10,056 bases of DNA from Oscillospiraceae bacterium (GCA_031258665.1 JAIRML010000202.1:1-10056), one strand, 5' to 3'; counted from the first letter of the stretch, positions 1 to 8,102 are shown. Numbers and translations: made by a program. Notes: a model not told the origin generated them from the letters alone.

Positions 1-2094
1 CACCTCTTCGGCGCGGTGCCCGAACAGAAAGATGTTGTCGAGCCCCACTTCCTCGCTGATCTCCACATTGGCGCCGTCCAGCGTGCCCAGCGTCAGCGCG
101 CCGTTGATCATGAACTTCATGTTGCCTGTCCCCGACGCCTCCTTGCCGGCGGTGGAGATCTGCTCCGAGATCTCGGCGGCCGGCATGAGCAGCTCCGCCA
201 CGGACACCCTGTAATTTTCTAAAAACACCAGCCGGATCCGCCCGGCCACCAGCGGGTCGCCGTTGATCTGCTCGGCCAGAGAGTTGATCAGGCGGATGAT
301 GCGCTTGGCCATCTGGTAGCCCGACGCGGCCTTGGCGCCAAACAGAAACGTGCGCGGCTGCATCTCCTGCCGCGGGTTGTCCCGCAGGCTGTTGTACAGC
401 GCGATGATGTGCATCACGTTGAGCAGCTGCCGCTTATATTCGTGCAGCCGCTTCACCTGGATGTCGAACAGGGAGTCCGGGTCTACGAGCAGCCCGGTCT
501 CGGACCGGATGTAGTTCGACAGCCGCTGTTTGTTCTCCCGCTTGATCGCTCCGAGCGCGCGCAGCGCGGAGGCGTCGTTCGCAAACGCGCCCAGCTTTTC
601 GAGCGCCGCCGGCCGTAGGAGATACTCGTCGGAACCGGTCAGCTCACAGATGAGCGCGTGCAGCCGCGGGTTGATCTGCGCCAGCCAGCGGCGATGGTCG
701 ATCCCGTTTGTGATGTTGAAGAATTTGTGGGGCGTCCGCTCGAAGGCGTCGCGGAAGATCGTCTGCCGGAGGATCGTGCTGTGCAGCTCCGAGACGCCGT
801 TGATCGCAAAACAGGCGCACACGCACAGATTGGCCATGCGGACCTCGCCGTCCCAGATGACGGCCGCCTGGGCGAGCTGCTCCCCCGTGTAGTGGTAATC
901 CTCGCTGAGCGTCCGCAGGTAGCGGTTGTTGATCTCACACAGGATCATCCAAATGCGCGGCAGCAACATCTCCACCATCGGCTGCGACCAGCGCTCCAGC
1001 GCCTCCGACATCACCGTGTGGTTGGTGTACGCCACCGCGTGCGTGACAATGCTCCACGCCTCGTCCCACTCCATGCCCTCCTCGTCGAGGAAGATGCGCA
1101 TGAGCTCCGGGATCACCAGCGTGGGGTGCGTATCGTTGATCTGGATCACGTGGCGCAGGTGGAAGTTGCCCAGCGTGCCGTACCGCGCCCGGTGGCGGCG
1201 CGCGATCGACTGCACGGTGGCGGAGACGAAGAAATACTGCTGCCGCAGCCGCAGGAGTTTGCCCTCAAAGTGATTGTCCTCCGGGTAGAGGACTTTGGAG
1301 ATGACCTCCGCCAGGGCGTTTTGCTCCAGCGCCCGCAGGTACTCCCCGCGCGAAAACAGCGACATATCGATCTGTGTGGTGGACTTGGAGTCCCACAGGC
1401 GCAGCGTGTTTACATGCCCTGTCCGAAAGCCTGTGATGGCCATGTCCATCGGAATGGCCAGCACCGACGTGTAGTCGCGGTGGAGGAAGCGGGCGTGCCC
1501 GTCCTCCTCCCACACCTGGTCCACGACGCCGGAGAAGCGCACCTCCTCGGCCTCGTCCACATGCGGGATGAGCCAGACATCCCCCGTCTCGAGCCAGGGG
1601 TCCGGCAGTTCCACCTGCTGCCCCTCCACGATCTTCTGTCGGAAGATGCCGTAGTGGTAGCAGATGGAATATCCGGTGGCCGGGACCTCAAGCGTCGTCA
1701 TTGAGTCCATGTAGCAGGCGGCCAGACGGCCGAGCCCGCCGTTGCCCAAGCCGGCGTCCAGTTCCTGATCGAAGATTTCGCTCGGCTCGACGCCGAGGGA
1801 GATGAGCGCCTGCGTGAGGTCCTCCAGGACCCCCAAATTGTAGGCGTTTTTCATGAGCGACCGGCCCAACAAAAATTCCAGCGACATGTAGTGAACCTGC
1901 CGCCTGTCGACCACTTTTTCGCACTCCGTCCGCTGCACCAGCCCGGACGACATGCGGTCCCGCAGCAGCAAGGCGCACGCCTTGAAGATCTGCCCGCGCG
2001 AGGCGCTGCCGACCTCACGCCCAAAGTGCCGCTGCAGCTTGCTCACGATCTCCTCGCGCAACGCACCGGCCTCAGAGTGGATGTTGTTAGACAT
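1..2094 (-). CDS. glgP: Glycogen/maltodextrin phosphorylase, 3' end beyond window
   Basis: This is a GT35 alpha-glucan phosphorylase, which removes glucose-1-phosphate from non-reducing ends of glycogen using phosphate and pyridoxal phosphate. The frame runs open from the ATG at 2094 to the left edge, giving 698 residues without a stop. Family members are about 750-830 residues, so roughly the last 50-130 are missing. Visible motifs are ELDAGLGNGGLGRL (about 111-124), INDTHPTL, YTNHTVM, NGIDHRRWL, IQVKRLHEYKRQ, GAKAASGYQ, and the PLP-lysine region EASGTGNMKF with the lysine near residue 660 (codon 115-117). It is the last visible gene of the operon and starts 17 bp after the glgA stop. An AAAGGGG (2107-2113) serves as a moderate ribosome binding site. 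All motifs look intact. Glycogen and maltodextrin preference cannot be separated from sequence alone, but the glg context favours glycogen. Confidence 0.97.
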   Translation of the reverse strand, partial: MSNNIHSEAGALREEIVSKLQRHFGREVGSASRGQIFKACALLLRDRMSSGLVQRTECEKVVDRRQVHYMSLEFLLGRSLMKNAYNLGVLEDLTQALISLGVEPSEIFDQELDAGLGNGGLGRLAACYMDSMTTLEVPATGYSICYHYGIFRQKIVEGQQVELPDPWLETGDVWLIPHVDEAEEVRFSGVVDQVWEEDGHARFLHRDYTSVLAIPMDMAITGFRTGHVNTLRLWDSKSTTQIDMSLFSRGEYLRALEQNALAEVISKVLYPEDNHFEGKLLRLRQQYFFVSATVQSIARRHRARYGTLGNFHLRHVIQINDTHPTLVIPELMRIFLDEEGMEWDEAWSIVTHAVAYTNHTVMSEALERWSQPMVEMLLPRIWMILCEINNRYLRTLSEDYHYTGEQLAQAAVIWDGEVRMANLCVCACFAINGVSELHSTILRQTIFRDAFERTPHKFFNITNGIDHRRWLAQINPRLHALICELTGSDEYLLRPAALEKLGAFANDASALRALGAIKRENKQRLSNYIRSETGLLVDPDSLFDIQVKRLHEYKRQLLNVMHIIALYNSLRDNPRQEMQPRTFLFGAKAASGYQMAKRIIRLINSLAEQINGDPLVAGRIRLVFLENYRVSVAELLMPAAEISEQISTAGKEASGTGNMKFMINGALTLGTLDGANVEISEEVGLDNIFLFGHRAEEV

Positions 2095-2111
2095 GTGTGA
2101 AGGAAACCCCT

Positions 2112-3548
2112 TTACCGCTTACCCGTCAGGTTCCGGTACAGCGTCAGATATTTGGCGGCCGAATCGCTCCAGCCAAAGTCGAGCCCCATGTTGCGCTTTT
2201 GCAGCACGGCCCACGCCTCTTTGTTGTGGTATGTCTCCACAGCCTGGCCCAGCACGTATTGCATGTCGCTGGCGTTGTAGTTCGCAAACGTAAAGCCGTT
2301 GCCCTCCCCTGTCTCCGGGATATAGGGGCGTACCGTGTCGCGCAGCCCGCCGGTTTCGCGCACCACCGGCACGGCGCCGTAGCGCATGGCCATCATCTGA
2401 GACAGCCCGCAGGGCTCCGCCTGCGACGGCATCAGGAAGATGTCGGCGCCGCCGAAGACTTTGATCGCGAGGCCGAAGTTCACCATAATACTGGCCGACA
2501 GACGGCCGCTGTAAGTGTTCTGCGCGTTGATGAACACCTGCTCGTAGTGCCAGTCGCCCCGGCCGAGGACCACCAGCTGGACTGACATATCCATGATGGC
2601 GTCCAGCGAGGCCGTGACAAGATCCAGCCCCTTGTGCCCGACCAGGCGGGAGACCATCGCGATGATCGGGATGGTCTCGTCTTGGTTGATCCCCAAAATC
2701 TTCTGCAGGTCCAATTTGTTGTACACCCTGTCGGAGAGTGTGTCCGGGCCGAAGTTGTGCTCCAGGTTTGGGTCGGTCTTTGGGTCGTAGAGGACCATAT
2801 CGATGCCGTTTAAGATGCCGGAGAGTTTGTGCCGGTTGTGCGCCAGCACCCCCTCCATGCCATGGGCGTAAAACGGGTACTGGAGTTCGTCCGCGTAGGT
2901 GGGGCTCACAGTCGTCACGGCGCTCGCGCACTCGATCCCGCCCCGCATCAGCGAGATGCCCCCCATGAAGGCGAGCGTGTTGTCCTCCACAAAACTGTCG
3001 GGCAGACCGAAGATATCCCCGGCGAGCATCCGGTCGTAGCGCCCTTGATATTCTATGTTGTGAATGGTCATCACCGTGCGTATGTCCTCGTAAAACGGGT
3101 GACCCGCGTACAGCTTGTGGACGTAAACGGGGACCAGCGCCGTCTGCCAGTCGTTCACGTGGATGACGTCCGGCTTCCAGTCGAGCTCGGGCAAGATGTC
3201 CGCGGCCGCTTTGGAGAAGAAGGCGAACCGCTCCCCGTCGTCAAAATGCCCGTAGAGCTCGCCGCGTTTAAAGTAATACTCGTTGTCGAGAAAATAATAG
3301 ACCACGCCGTCTTTTTTCATCTCAAACAGCCCGCAATACAGGTTGCGCCAAGAGAGGCTGATGTATACATACTTGACAAACTTCATCTGCGAGCGCCATT
3401 GCTCACCGATGGAGCCGTACAGCGGCATCATGACGCGCACCGACACGCGCTTGGCCGCCACCGCCCGCGGCAGCGCGCCCATCACGTCGGCCAGGCCCCC
3501 GGTTTTGACGAACGGGGCGCATTCGCTGGTGACATACAGAACTTTCAT
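2112..3548 (-). CDS. glgA: Glycogen synthase (ADP-glucose type, GT5)
   Basis: GlgA transfers glucose from ADP-glucose to the non-reducing end of an alpha-1,4-glucan. The chosen start gives 478 residues, matching the usual GlgA length of about 477. The N-terminus reads MKVLYVTSECAPFVKTGGLADV, with the ADP-glucose-contacting K15 in KTGG. Other landmarks are HVNDWQ (130-135), TIHNIEYQG (161-169), GILNGID (244-250), SRLVGHKGLDL (300-310, with R301 and K306 where the E. coli enzyme has R300 and K305), and the catalytic AEPCGL (377-382, E378, matching E. coli E377). The frame stays open upstream to 3638. The ATG at 3548 is preferred because GGGAGGA sits 5 nt upstream and family proteins begin exactly there. 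It follows glgD after an 86-bp gap containing a GC-rich stem-loop, the second-longest gap in the operon. Confidence 0.97.
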   Translation of the reverse strand: MKVLYVTSECAPFVKTGGLADVMGALPRAVAAKRVSVRVMMPLYGSIGEQWRSQMKFVKYVYISLSWRNLYCGLFEMKKDGVVYYFLDNEYYFKRGELYGHFDDGERFAFFSKAAADILPELDWKPDVIHVNDWQTALVPVYVHKLYAGHPFYEDIRTVMTIHNIEYQGRYDRMLAGDIFGLPDSFVEDNTLAFMGGISLMRGGIECASAVTTVSPTYADELQYPFYAHGMEGVLAHNRHKLSGILNGIDMVLYDPKTDPNLEHNFGPDTLSDRVYNKLDLQKILGINQDETIPIIAMVSRLVGHKGLDLVTASLDAIMDMSVQLVVLGRGDWHYEQVFINAQNTYSGRLSASIMVNFGLAIKVFGGADIFLMPSQAEPCGLSQMMAMRYGAVPVVRETGGLRDTVRPYIPETGEGNGFTFANYNASDMQYVLGQAVETYHNKEAWAVLQKRNMGLDFGWSDSAAKYLTLYRNLTGKR

Positions 3549-3553
3549 AGTCG

Positions 3554-3560
3554 TCCTCCC
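3554..3560 (-). promoter_or_regulatory. Ribosome binding site fixing the glgA start
   Basis: GGGAGGA lies 5 nt upstream of the ATG at 3548. It settles the start against the longer in-frame reading from 3638, which would add 30 arginine- and glycine-rich residues unlike any GlgA N-terminus and would overlap the glgD stop. Confidence 0.85.
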
Positions 3561-3578
3561 AATTTTGAATCTGCGCGC

Positions 3579-3597
3579 GGGTCCGGCTCGCCGGCCC
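3579..3597 (-). other. GC-rich stem-loop between glgD and glgA
   Basis: On the minus strand GGGCCGG pairs with CCGGACCC (7 bp with one bulged A) around a four-base CGAG loop. It lies in the 86-bp glgD-glgA gap, about 20 bases upstream of the glgA ribosome binding site. No T-tract follows, so it is not a convincing intrinsic terminator. It could stabilise or process the mRNA between cistrons, or it may be chance in GC-rich sequence. Confidence 0.35.
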
Positions 3598-3634
3598 TCC
3601 ATTTCCCCGCTTCCCCCGTCTTCTCTCTGCGGCG

Positions 3635-4756
3635 TCACACGACGCTGCCCTTGGCAATCGCGATGGGATAGGTCTCATGCCCCAGCAACATGCGCCCTCG
3701 GTTGATGACGACCTCCTTGTCCGTGATCGCGTACCCGAGCACCGCGCCCTGACTGACCTTGGTGTTTTGCATCAGGATGCTGTTATGTACCCGCACGCCC
3801 TCGCTGATGCGAACGCCGCGGAAGATCACGCTGTTTTCCGCCTCTCCCTCGATGTAGCAGCCGTCGGCCACCACACAGTTGCGCACAGAGGCGCCCGGCC
3901 CGTAGTAGGTGGGCGCCTGATCGCGCCCTTTGGTCTTGATGGGGCGCTCCTTGCGAAAAATGGACTCGCGCACCTCCGCGCGCAGCAGGTCCATATTGCA
4001 CCGGAAAAACGTGGACGTGGAGTGCAGACGGGCCACGTACCCGTCGAACAGATAGGCCACGACATCGAGGTCGGACATCCGCTGCAGCACGTCTCTTTCG
4101 AAGTCGTAGGCGTTGTGCGCGGAGCAGTAGCTGACCAGCGAATCGAGCAGCGAACTCGACAGGATGCTGACATTCAAAGACTCGAACATCTCCGGCTCCC
4201 TCCGCCCGATTGAGATGTCCGAGACCCGGTTTTTCTCACCCAGCGCGACATTCACCGCGTACTCCGGGCTGCTGACGGTCCGCGGGGAGCAGATGAGCGT
4301 GATGTCGGCGCCGCTGTCGATGTGGACCCGCAGCGCGTCCTCCAACGGCAGATTGGCCACCAGGTCCCCGTCCGCCATCACCACATATTCTTCGCGGATC
4401 CCCGACAGATACGAGTTCACCCCGGCGAGCGCCGCCATGTTGCCCAAAAAGACACCCCCCTCGTGCTGCAACCGCGTGACGTTGTAGCCAAACGGCGGCA
4501 GGAGCTTGAGGCCGCCGCGCTTGCGGGCGAGGTCCCAGTCCTTGCCCGAGCCCAGGTGGTCGAGCAGCGACTGGTAATTTTCACGCATGATGACGCCCAC
4601 ATTGACAATGTCGGCGTTGATCATGTTCGACAGCATGAAGTCAATGGCGCGGTACCGGCCTCCAAAGGGGAGCGACGAGACTGTGCGGTGCTCTGTCAGT
4701 TCTTTGATATGGAGCCCACCCGCGTACGCGAAGATGAGCCCGTGCATGTCGTTCAT
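3635..4756 (-). CDS. glgD: GlgD, GlgC-like partner subunit of ADP-glucose pyrophosphorylase
   Basis: GlgD is a GlgC paralogue found mainly in Firmicutes. In studied cases it forms a complex with GlgC and modulates its activity while having little or no activity itself. The 373-residue protein begins with MNDMHGLIFAY and keeps the fold marker LPFGGRYRAIDFMLSN (29-44). It lacks the nucleotide-binding GGQGSRL loop seen in the neighbouring GlgC. Where GlgC has SGDHIYKMDY it has ADGDLVANLPL (about 128-138). The C-terminal third is a left-handed beta-helix (for example VRNCVVADGCYIEGEAENSV), as in GlgC. Its ATG overlaps the glgC stop in an ATGA arrangement, with GGGGGAGAG just upstream, indicating translational coupling and roughly equal synthesis of the two subunits. 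The name rests on these missing motifs together with its position beside a complete glgC. Confidence 0.94.
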   Translation of the reverse strand: MNDMHGLIFAYAGGLHIKELTEHRTVSSLPFGGRYRAIDFMLSNMINADIVNVGVIMRENYQSLLDHLGSGKDWDLARKRGGLKLLPPFGYNVTRLQHEGGVFLGNMAALAGVNSYLSGIREEYVVMADGDLVANLPLEDALRVHIDSGADITLICSPRTVSSPEYAVNVALGEKNRVSDISIGRREPEMFESLNVSILSSSLLDSLVSYCSAHNAYDFERDVLQRMSDLDVVAYLFDGYVARLHSTSTFFRCNMDLLRAEVRESIFRKERPIKTKGRDQAPTYYGPGASVRNCVVADGCYIEGEAENSVIFRGVRISEGVRVHNSILMQNTKVSQGAVLGYAITDKEVVINRGRMLLGHETYPIAIAKGSVV

Positions 4757-6012
4757 GCTCTCCCCCCTCTTTTCCCTGTCCCGGCCGCGGGCGGGGCGGG
4801 GCCCGCCTCCTGCGTCAGTTTGTCCGCCCCGACCATCTCGCGGGTTTTGACCACGATGCCCGGCCCGATCGTGACCCCCGGGGCCACCACCGTGACACCC
4901 CAGTCCGCCACCGGAACCACACTGGGGTCAGCCCCGACACGCGCGCCCCGCCCGACGCGCGCGCCCTCGGCGATGATGGCGTACTCCACCACGGCTTCCT
5001 TTTCGATGACCGCGCCCGGCATCACGATCGAATACTTGACAAACGCCCCGGGCTGGATGATCACATCGGTAAATATGACAGAATTTTCCATTTCTCCGTG
5101 GATCTCACACCCCTCTGTGAGCAGGGAGTGGGTGACGCGCGCGCCTTCGCCGACGAAGTGGGGCGGCGCGGACTTGGCGCCGCAATAGATCGGCCACGAG
5201 CGGTCGAAGATGTCGAGCTGGTTGTCTGGGGCCAGCATGTCCATGTTGGCCTCCCAGAGGCTCTCGATCGTACCGACATCTTTCCAGTACCCTTTGAACT
5301 GGTGGATCAGCATCCGCTCGCCGGCGTTCAGCATCATCGGGATGATGTTCGCGCCGAAGTCGTTGCGGGACTTCGGGTTGTGGCTGTCCTCCAACAGGTA
5401 GGCACGCAGCTTGCTCCAGGTGAATACGTAGATGCCCATCGACGCCAGGTTGCTCTTCGGTTTCTTGGGCTTTTCCTCAAAATCGAGAATCACGCCGCCG
5501 TCGTCGGCGTTGAGGATCCCAAACCGGCAGGCCTCGTCCGGCGGCACCTCAATGACCGCGATCGTGCAGTCGGCCTGCGTCCGGCGGTGCTGGTCGATCA
5601 TCTGCGAGTAATCCATCTTGTAGATGTGGTCGCCCGACAGGATCAGCAAATACTCGGGGTCATAGGTTTCGATAAATCCCATATTTTGGTATATTGCGTT
5701 GGCCGTGCCTTTGTACCACTCGCCGCCCTTGCCTTTGACATAGGGGGGCAGCACGCGCACGCCGCCCTCCAGACGGTCGAGGTCCCACGGCAGACCCGCC
5801 CCAATGTAGGCGTTCAGCTCATGGGGCTGGTACTGCGTGAGCACCCCCACCGTGTCGATGTTGGAGTTCACGCAGTTCGACAGCGGAAAGTCGATGATCC
5901 GATACTTTCCGCCGAAGGGCACCGCAGGTTTCGCCACATTGGTCGTCAGCACATACAGGCGGCTGCCCTGGCCCCCCGCCAACAACATGGCGACACACTC
6001 TTTTCTTCTCAT
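4753..6012 (-). CDS. glgC: Glucose-1-phosphate adenylyltransferase (ADP-glucose pyrophosphorylase)
   Basis: GlgC makes ADP-glucose and pyrophosphate from ATP and glucose-1-phosphate, the committed step of bacterial glycogen synthesis. From the ATG at 6012 the protein has 419 residues. Visible motifs are the nucleotide-binding LAGGQGSRLYVLT (11-23), KPAVPFGGKYRIIDF (28-42), GTANAIYQN (102-110), LSGDHIYKMDY (125-135, with the probable catalytic D128), FEEKPK (178-183, K181 at the glucose-1-phosphate site) and GYWKDVGT. A left-handed beta-helix follows in the C-terminal third. The last roughly 20 residues form an Ala/Pro/Gly tail ending KRGGRA, which looks disordered. An in-frame GTG at 6021 would add three residues, but the ATG has GGGG 8 nt upstream and the MRRKECVAMLLAGG start fits relatives. 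The gene is translationally coupled to glgD. Confidence 0.97.
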   Translation of the reverse strand: MRRKECVAMLLAGGQGSRLYVLTTNVAKPAVPFGGKYRIIDFPLSNCVNSNIDTVGVLTQYQPHELNAYIGAGLPWDLDRLEGGVRVLPPYVKGKGGEWYKGTANAIYQNMGFIETYDPEYLLILSGDHIYKMDYSQMIDQHRRTQADCTIAVIEVPPDEACRFGILNADDGGVILDFEEKPKKPKSNLASMGIYVFTWSKLRAYLLEDSHNPKSRNDFGANIIPMMLNAGERMLIHQFKGYWKDVGTIESLWEANMDMLAPDNQLDIFDRSWPIYCGAKSAPPHFVGEGARVTHSLLTEGCEIHGEMENSVIFTDVIIQPGAFVKYSIVMPGAVIEKEAVVEYAIIAEGARVGRGARVGADPSVVPVADWGVTVVAPGVTIGPGIVVKTREMVGADKLTQEAGPAPPAAGTGKRGGRA

Positions 6013-6020
6013 AAGCCGCA

Positions 6021-6024
6021 CCCC
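6021..6024 (-). promoter_or_regulatory. Weak ribosome binding site fixing the glgC start
   Basis: GGGG lies 8 nt upstream of the ATG at 6012. The alternative in-frame GTG at 6019-6021 would have no upstream purine-rich site at a usable distance. The site is weaker than those of glgA, glgB and the pduL-type gene. Confidence 0.5.
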
Positions 6025-6048
6025 GCGATGTCAGAAAATAGAAAACAA

Positions 6049-6078
6049 CGGAAGAACACAGCGCCAACACGGAGGCAG
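6049..6078 (-). repeat. Duplicate of the glgB 3' end, outside the gene
   Basis: In the glgB-glgC gap, 30 bases on the minus strand repeat the 3' coding end of glgB (6126-6154). The two copies share CTGCCTCC and then TTGGCGCTGTGTTCTTCCG exactly, and differ by a one-base length change and one or two substitutions between these blocks. This copy lies after the glgB stop. Read in the +1-shifted frame it still spells GAVFFR, followed by an unrelated short tail. It looks like a small tandem duplication with an offset of 76-77 bases. Confidence 0.85.
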
Positions 6079-6080
6079 CG

Positions 6081-6100
6081 GGCAGCATATCTATGCTGCC
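6081..6100 (-). other. Perfect stem-loop between glgB and glgC
   Basis: GGCAGCAT pairs with ATGCTGCC around an AGAT loop; the palindrome reads as 9-base arms with a 2-base centre. It begins 12 bases after the glgB stop. No run of T follows on the minus strand, so a strong terminator is unlikely. A role as an mRNA 3'-end stabiliser, processing site or partial attenuator separating glgB from glgC is possible. Confidence 0.6.
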
Positions 6101-6112
6101 ACAGTCCCCCTC

Positions 6113-8071
6113 TTATCCTTCCCTCCGGAAGAACACAGCGCCAAATGGAGGCAGTGTGAATGTCAGGGTGTGTGGGCGGCCCAGCCATTCGGCGTTCTCC
6201 GTGTGGAGATCGCAGGGGTTTGTATGCCCCCAGCCGCCAAAGGCCGCGTCGTCTGAATTCAACACCTCGCGGTAACGCCCCGGCACGGGCACACCCAACC
6301 GGTACCCCTCTTTCAGCATGGGAGAAAAGTTGAAGACAGCCGCCAGCTCGCCGCCCGACGCGTCCAGCCGCCGGTAGGCCAGGGTGTTCCCCTGGTAGTC
6401 CCCGTGGTTGAGCCAATCGAAACCCGCCTGCTCGCAGTCGCGCTCCCAGAGCGCGGGGCAGGCGAGGTAGAGATGATTGAGCGCCTTTACATACGCGTGC
6501 AGCTTCTTGTGCGCGTCATATTCCAGCAAATGCCAGTCGAGCGAGTGCGCAAAGTTCCATTCGATGAACTGCCCAAACTCACTCCCCATAAAATGTAACT
6601 TTTTCCCCGGATGCGTCATCATATAGGCCAGGAATGCCCGTACACCGGCAAATTTATCATCGTAATATCCCGGCATCTTCTGAAGCAGAGAACACTTTCC
6701 ATGCACCACCTCATCGTGTGAGATGGGCAGGATGTAATTTTCTGAAAATGCGTACATGAGAGAGAACGTCAGGTTGTTGTGGATATACTGCCGAAAAACC
6801 GGGTCGCGCTTTGCGTATTCCAGCGCGTCGTTCATCCAGCCCATATTCCACTTGAAGTTGAAGCCCAGCCCGCCGGTGTAGGTGGGCGCCGTGACCATGG
6901 GCCACGCGGTGGACTCCTCGGCGATCATCAGCGCGTGCGGGAAAGCCGCGAACACCTGCTCGTTCAACTGACGCAGGAAGCTGATGGCCTCCAGGTTCTC
7001 ACGGCCGCCGTGAATGTTGGGGCGCCACTCCCCCTCTTTGCGCGCGTAGTCGAGGTAGAGCATAGAGGCCACGGCGTCTACGCGGAGCCCGTCCACATGG
7101 TATTTGTCGAACCAAAACAGCGCCGACGACATCAGGAAGGAGCGGGCCTCGTTGCGGCCATAGTCGAAGACACGGGTCCCCCACTCCGTGTGTTCCATCC
7201 GGCAGGGGTCGCCATATTCGTAGCAGTATGTGCCGTCGAACTCGACAAGCCCGTGCGCGTCCTTGGGAAAATGCGCGGGCACCCAGTCGAGCAGCACGCC
7301 GACGCCGGCCTGGTGGCACCGGTCGACAAAGCGCATGAAGTCGTGCGGCGTGCCAAAGCGCGAGGTGGGCGCGAAGTACCCTGTCACCTGGTAGCCCCAC
7401 GACGCGTCCAGCGGGTGCTCCATGACCGGCATCAGCTCAATGTGTGTATAGCCCATCTCCTTCACATAGGGGATGAGCCTGTCGGCGGTCTCGTCGTAAC
7501 TCAGCAGGCGCTCGTCCTCCCCCCGCCGCCAGGAGCCGAGGTGCACCTCGTAAATGTTGAGCGGCCGGCTGTACGGGGAGGCGTGCGCGCGCCGCCACGC
7601 CTCGTCGCCCCACTCATAGCCGCCCAGCGTAAAGACCTTGGACGCCGTGTAGGGGCGGGTCTCCGCGTGGAACGCGTAAGGGTCGGCCTTTTCGAGAACC
7701 CGGCCCTGTTTTGTCTCCAGCGCGTACTTGTAGGAGGCGTACGCCTCCACACCGGGCACAAAGAGCGCCCACACGCCCACCGAGATCTTCGTCATTGGGT
7801 GCTTCTCACGGTCCCAGCCGTTGAAATCGCCGACGACGGACACCCGCACCGCGTCGGGAGCCCACACGCGAAACAGCACGCCCCGCCGGCGGCCCTGTGT
7901 TGTCACGCGGGCGCCCAAAAATTCATAGGCCCGGCTGTCTGTCCCCTCGTGGAATAGATGGAGATGCAGCGCCAACGTCTCGTCCGCCGGCGCCGGCTGC
8001 GCCGGCGTTTTCCGCCCGCCGGCGCCGGCCGCGGACCGCGCGCCCGCCGCCCTCTTTTTGCTCTCTGCCAA
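6113..8071 (-). CDS. glgB: 1,4-alpha-glucan branching enzyme (GH13)
   Basis: GlgB cuts an alpha-1,4 chain and re-attaches it by an alpha-1,6 bond, creating glycogen branches. From the TTG at 8071 it has 652 residues, within the usual 620-730. Residues 1-30 form an Ala/Lys/Pro-rich, probably flexible leader. A CBM48-type domain follows (about 60-150, RVWAPDAVRVSVVGDFNGWD). The GH13 barrel carries DWVPAHFP (262-269), GLRVDAVASMLYLDY (328-342, nucleophile D332), IAEEST (383-388, acid/base E385) and ISHDEVVHGK (450-459, D453). The C-terminal beta domain ends LPPFGAVFFRREG. The TTG start is chosen because GGAGGAG lies 5 nt upstream; an upstream in-frame TTG at 8092 has no such site. The gene begins 31 bp after the pduL stop, implying co-transcription. 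All catalytic residues are present. Confidence 0.97.
   Translation of the reverse strand: MAESKKRAAGARSAAGAGGRKTPAQPAPADETLALHLHLFHEGTDSRAYEFLGARVTTQGRRRGVLFRVWAPDAVRVSVVGDFNGWDREKHPMTKISVGVWALFVPGVEAYASYKYALETKQGRVLEKADPYAFHAETRPYTASKVFTLGGYEWGDEAWRRAHASPYSRPLNIYEVHLGSWRRGEDERLLSYDETADRLIPYVKEMGYTHIELMPVMEHPLDASWGYQVTGYFAPTSRFGTPHDFMRFVDRCHQAGVGVLLDWVPAHFPKDAHGLVEFDGTYCYEYGDPCRMEHTEWGTRVFDYGRNEARSFLMSSALFWFDKYHVDGLRVDAVASMLYLDYARKEGEWRPNIHGGRENLEAISFLRQLNEQVFAAFPHALMIAEESTAWPMVTAPTYTGGLGFNFKWNMGWMNDALEYAKRDPVFRQYIHNNLTFSLMYAFSENYILPISHDEVVHGKCSLLQKMPGYYDDKFAGVRAFLAYMMTHPGKKLHFMGSEFGQFIEWNFAHSLDWHLLEYDAHKKLHAYVKALNHLYLACPALWERDCEQAGFDWLNHGDYQGNTLAYRRLDASGGELAAVFNFSPMLKEGYRLGVPVPGRYREVLNSDDAAFGGWGHTNPCDLHTENAEWLGRPHTLTFTLPPFGAVFFRREG
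6126..6154 (-). repeat. Coding copy of the glgB 3'-end repeat
   Basis: This is the in-gene member of the direct repeat pair whose other copy is at 6049-6078. It encodes LPPFGAVFFR of GlgB, 15 bases before the stop codon. The family-conserved C-terminal sequence shows this copy to be the ancestral one. Confidence 0.8.
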
Positions 8072-8076
8072 AGTGA

Positions 8077-8083
8077 CTCCTCC
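8077..8083 (-). promoter_or_regulatory. Ribosome binding site for the TTG start of glgB
   Basis: GGAGGAG, a near-perfect Shine-Dalgarno sequence, lies 5 nt upstream of TTG (8071-8069), within the short pduL-glgB gap. It is the main evidence for a non-ATG start, since no ATG or GTG is at a suitable distance. Confidence 0.85.
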
Positions 8084-8102
8084 AACTCTCAATGGTTCGG
8101 GC

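Noticed and set aside
658..1704. Long open frame of 348 codons on the plus strand, antisense to glgP, and similar long frames at 2829-3671, 5098-6159 and 6779-7957
   Set aside because: All lie opposite strongly recognised genes, have Arg/His/Val-rich compositions with no motifs, and are the expected antisense openness of GC-rich codon usage.
6013..6060. Possible internal promoter for glgC (TTGGCG followed by T-rich sequence)
   Set aside because: No -10 with more than three consensus bases was found at the right spacing, and the TTGGCG is explained by the glgB-end duplicate.
6081..6100. glgB-glgC hairpin as an intrinsic terminator
   Set aside because: There is no T-tract after the stem on the minus strand, and the downstream genes have no clear promoter of their own.
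6009..6416. Minus-strand frame of 135 codons across the 3' end of glgB and the glgB-glgC gap
   Set aside because: It is out of frame with glgB for most of its length and shows no protein family. It is mentioned only because the duplicated repeat puts GAVFFR back in this frame.
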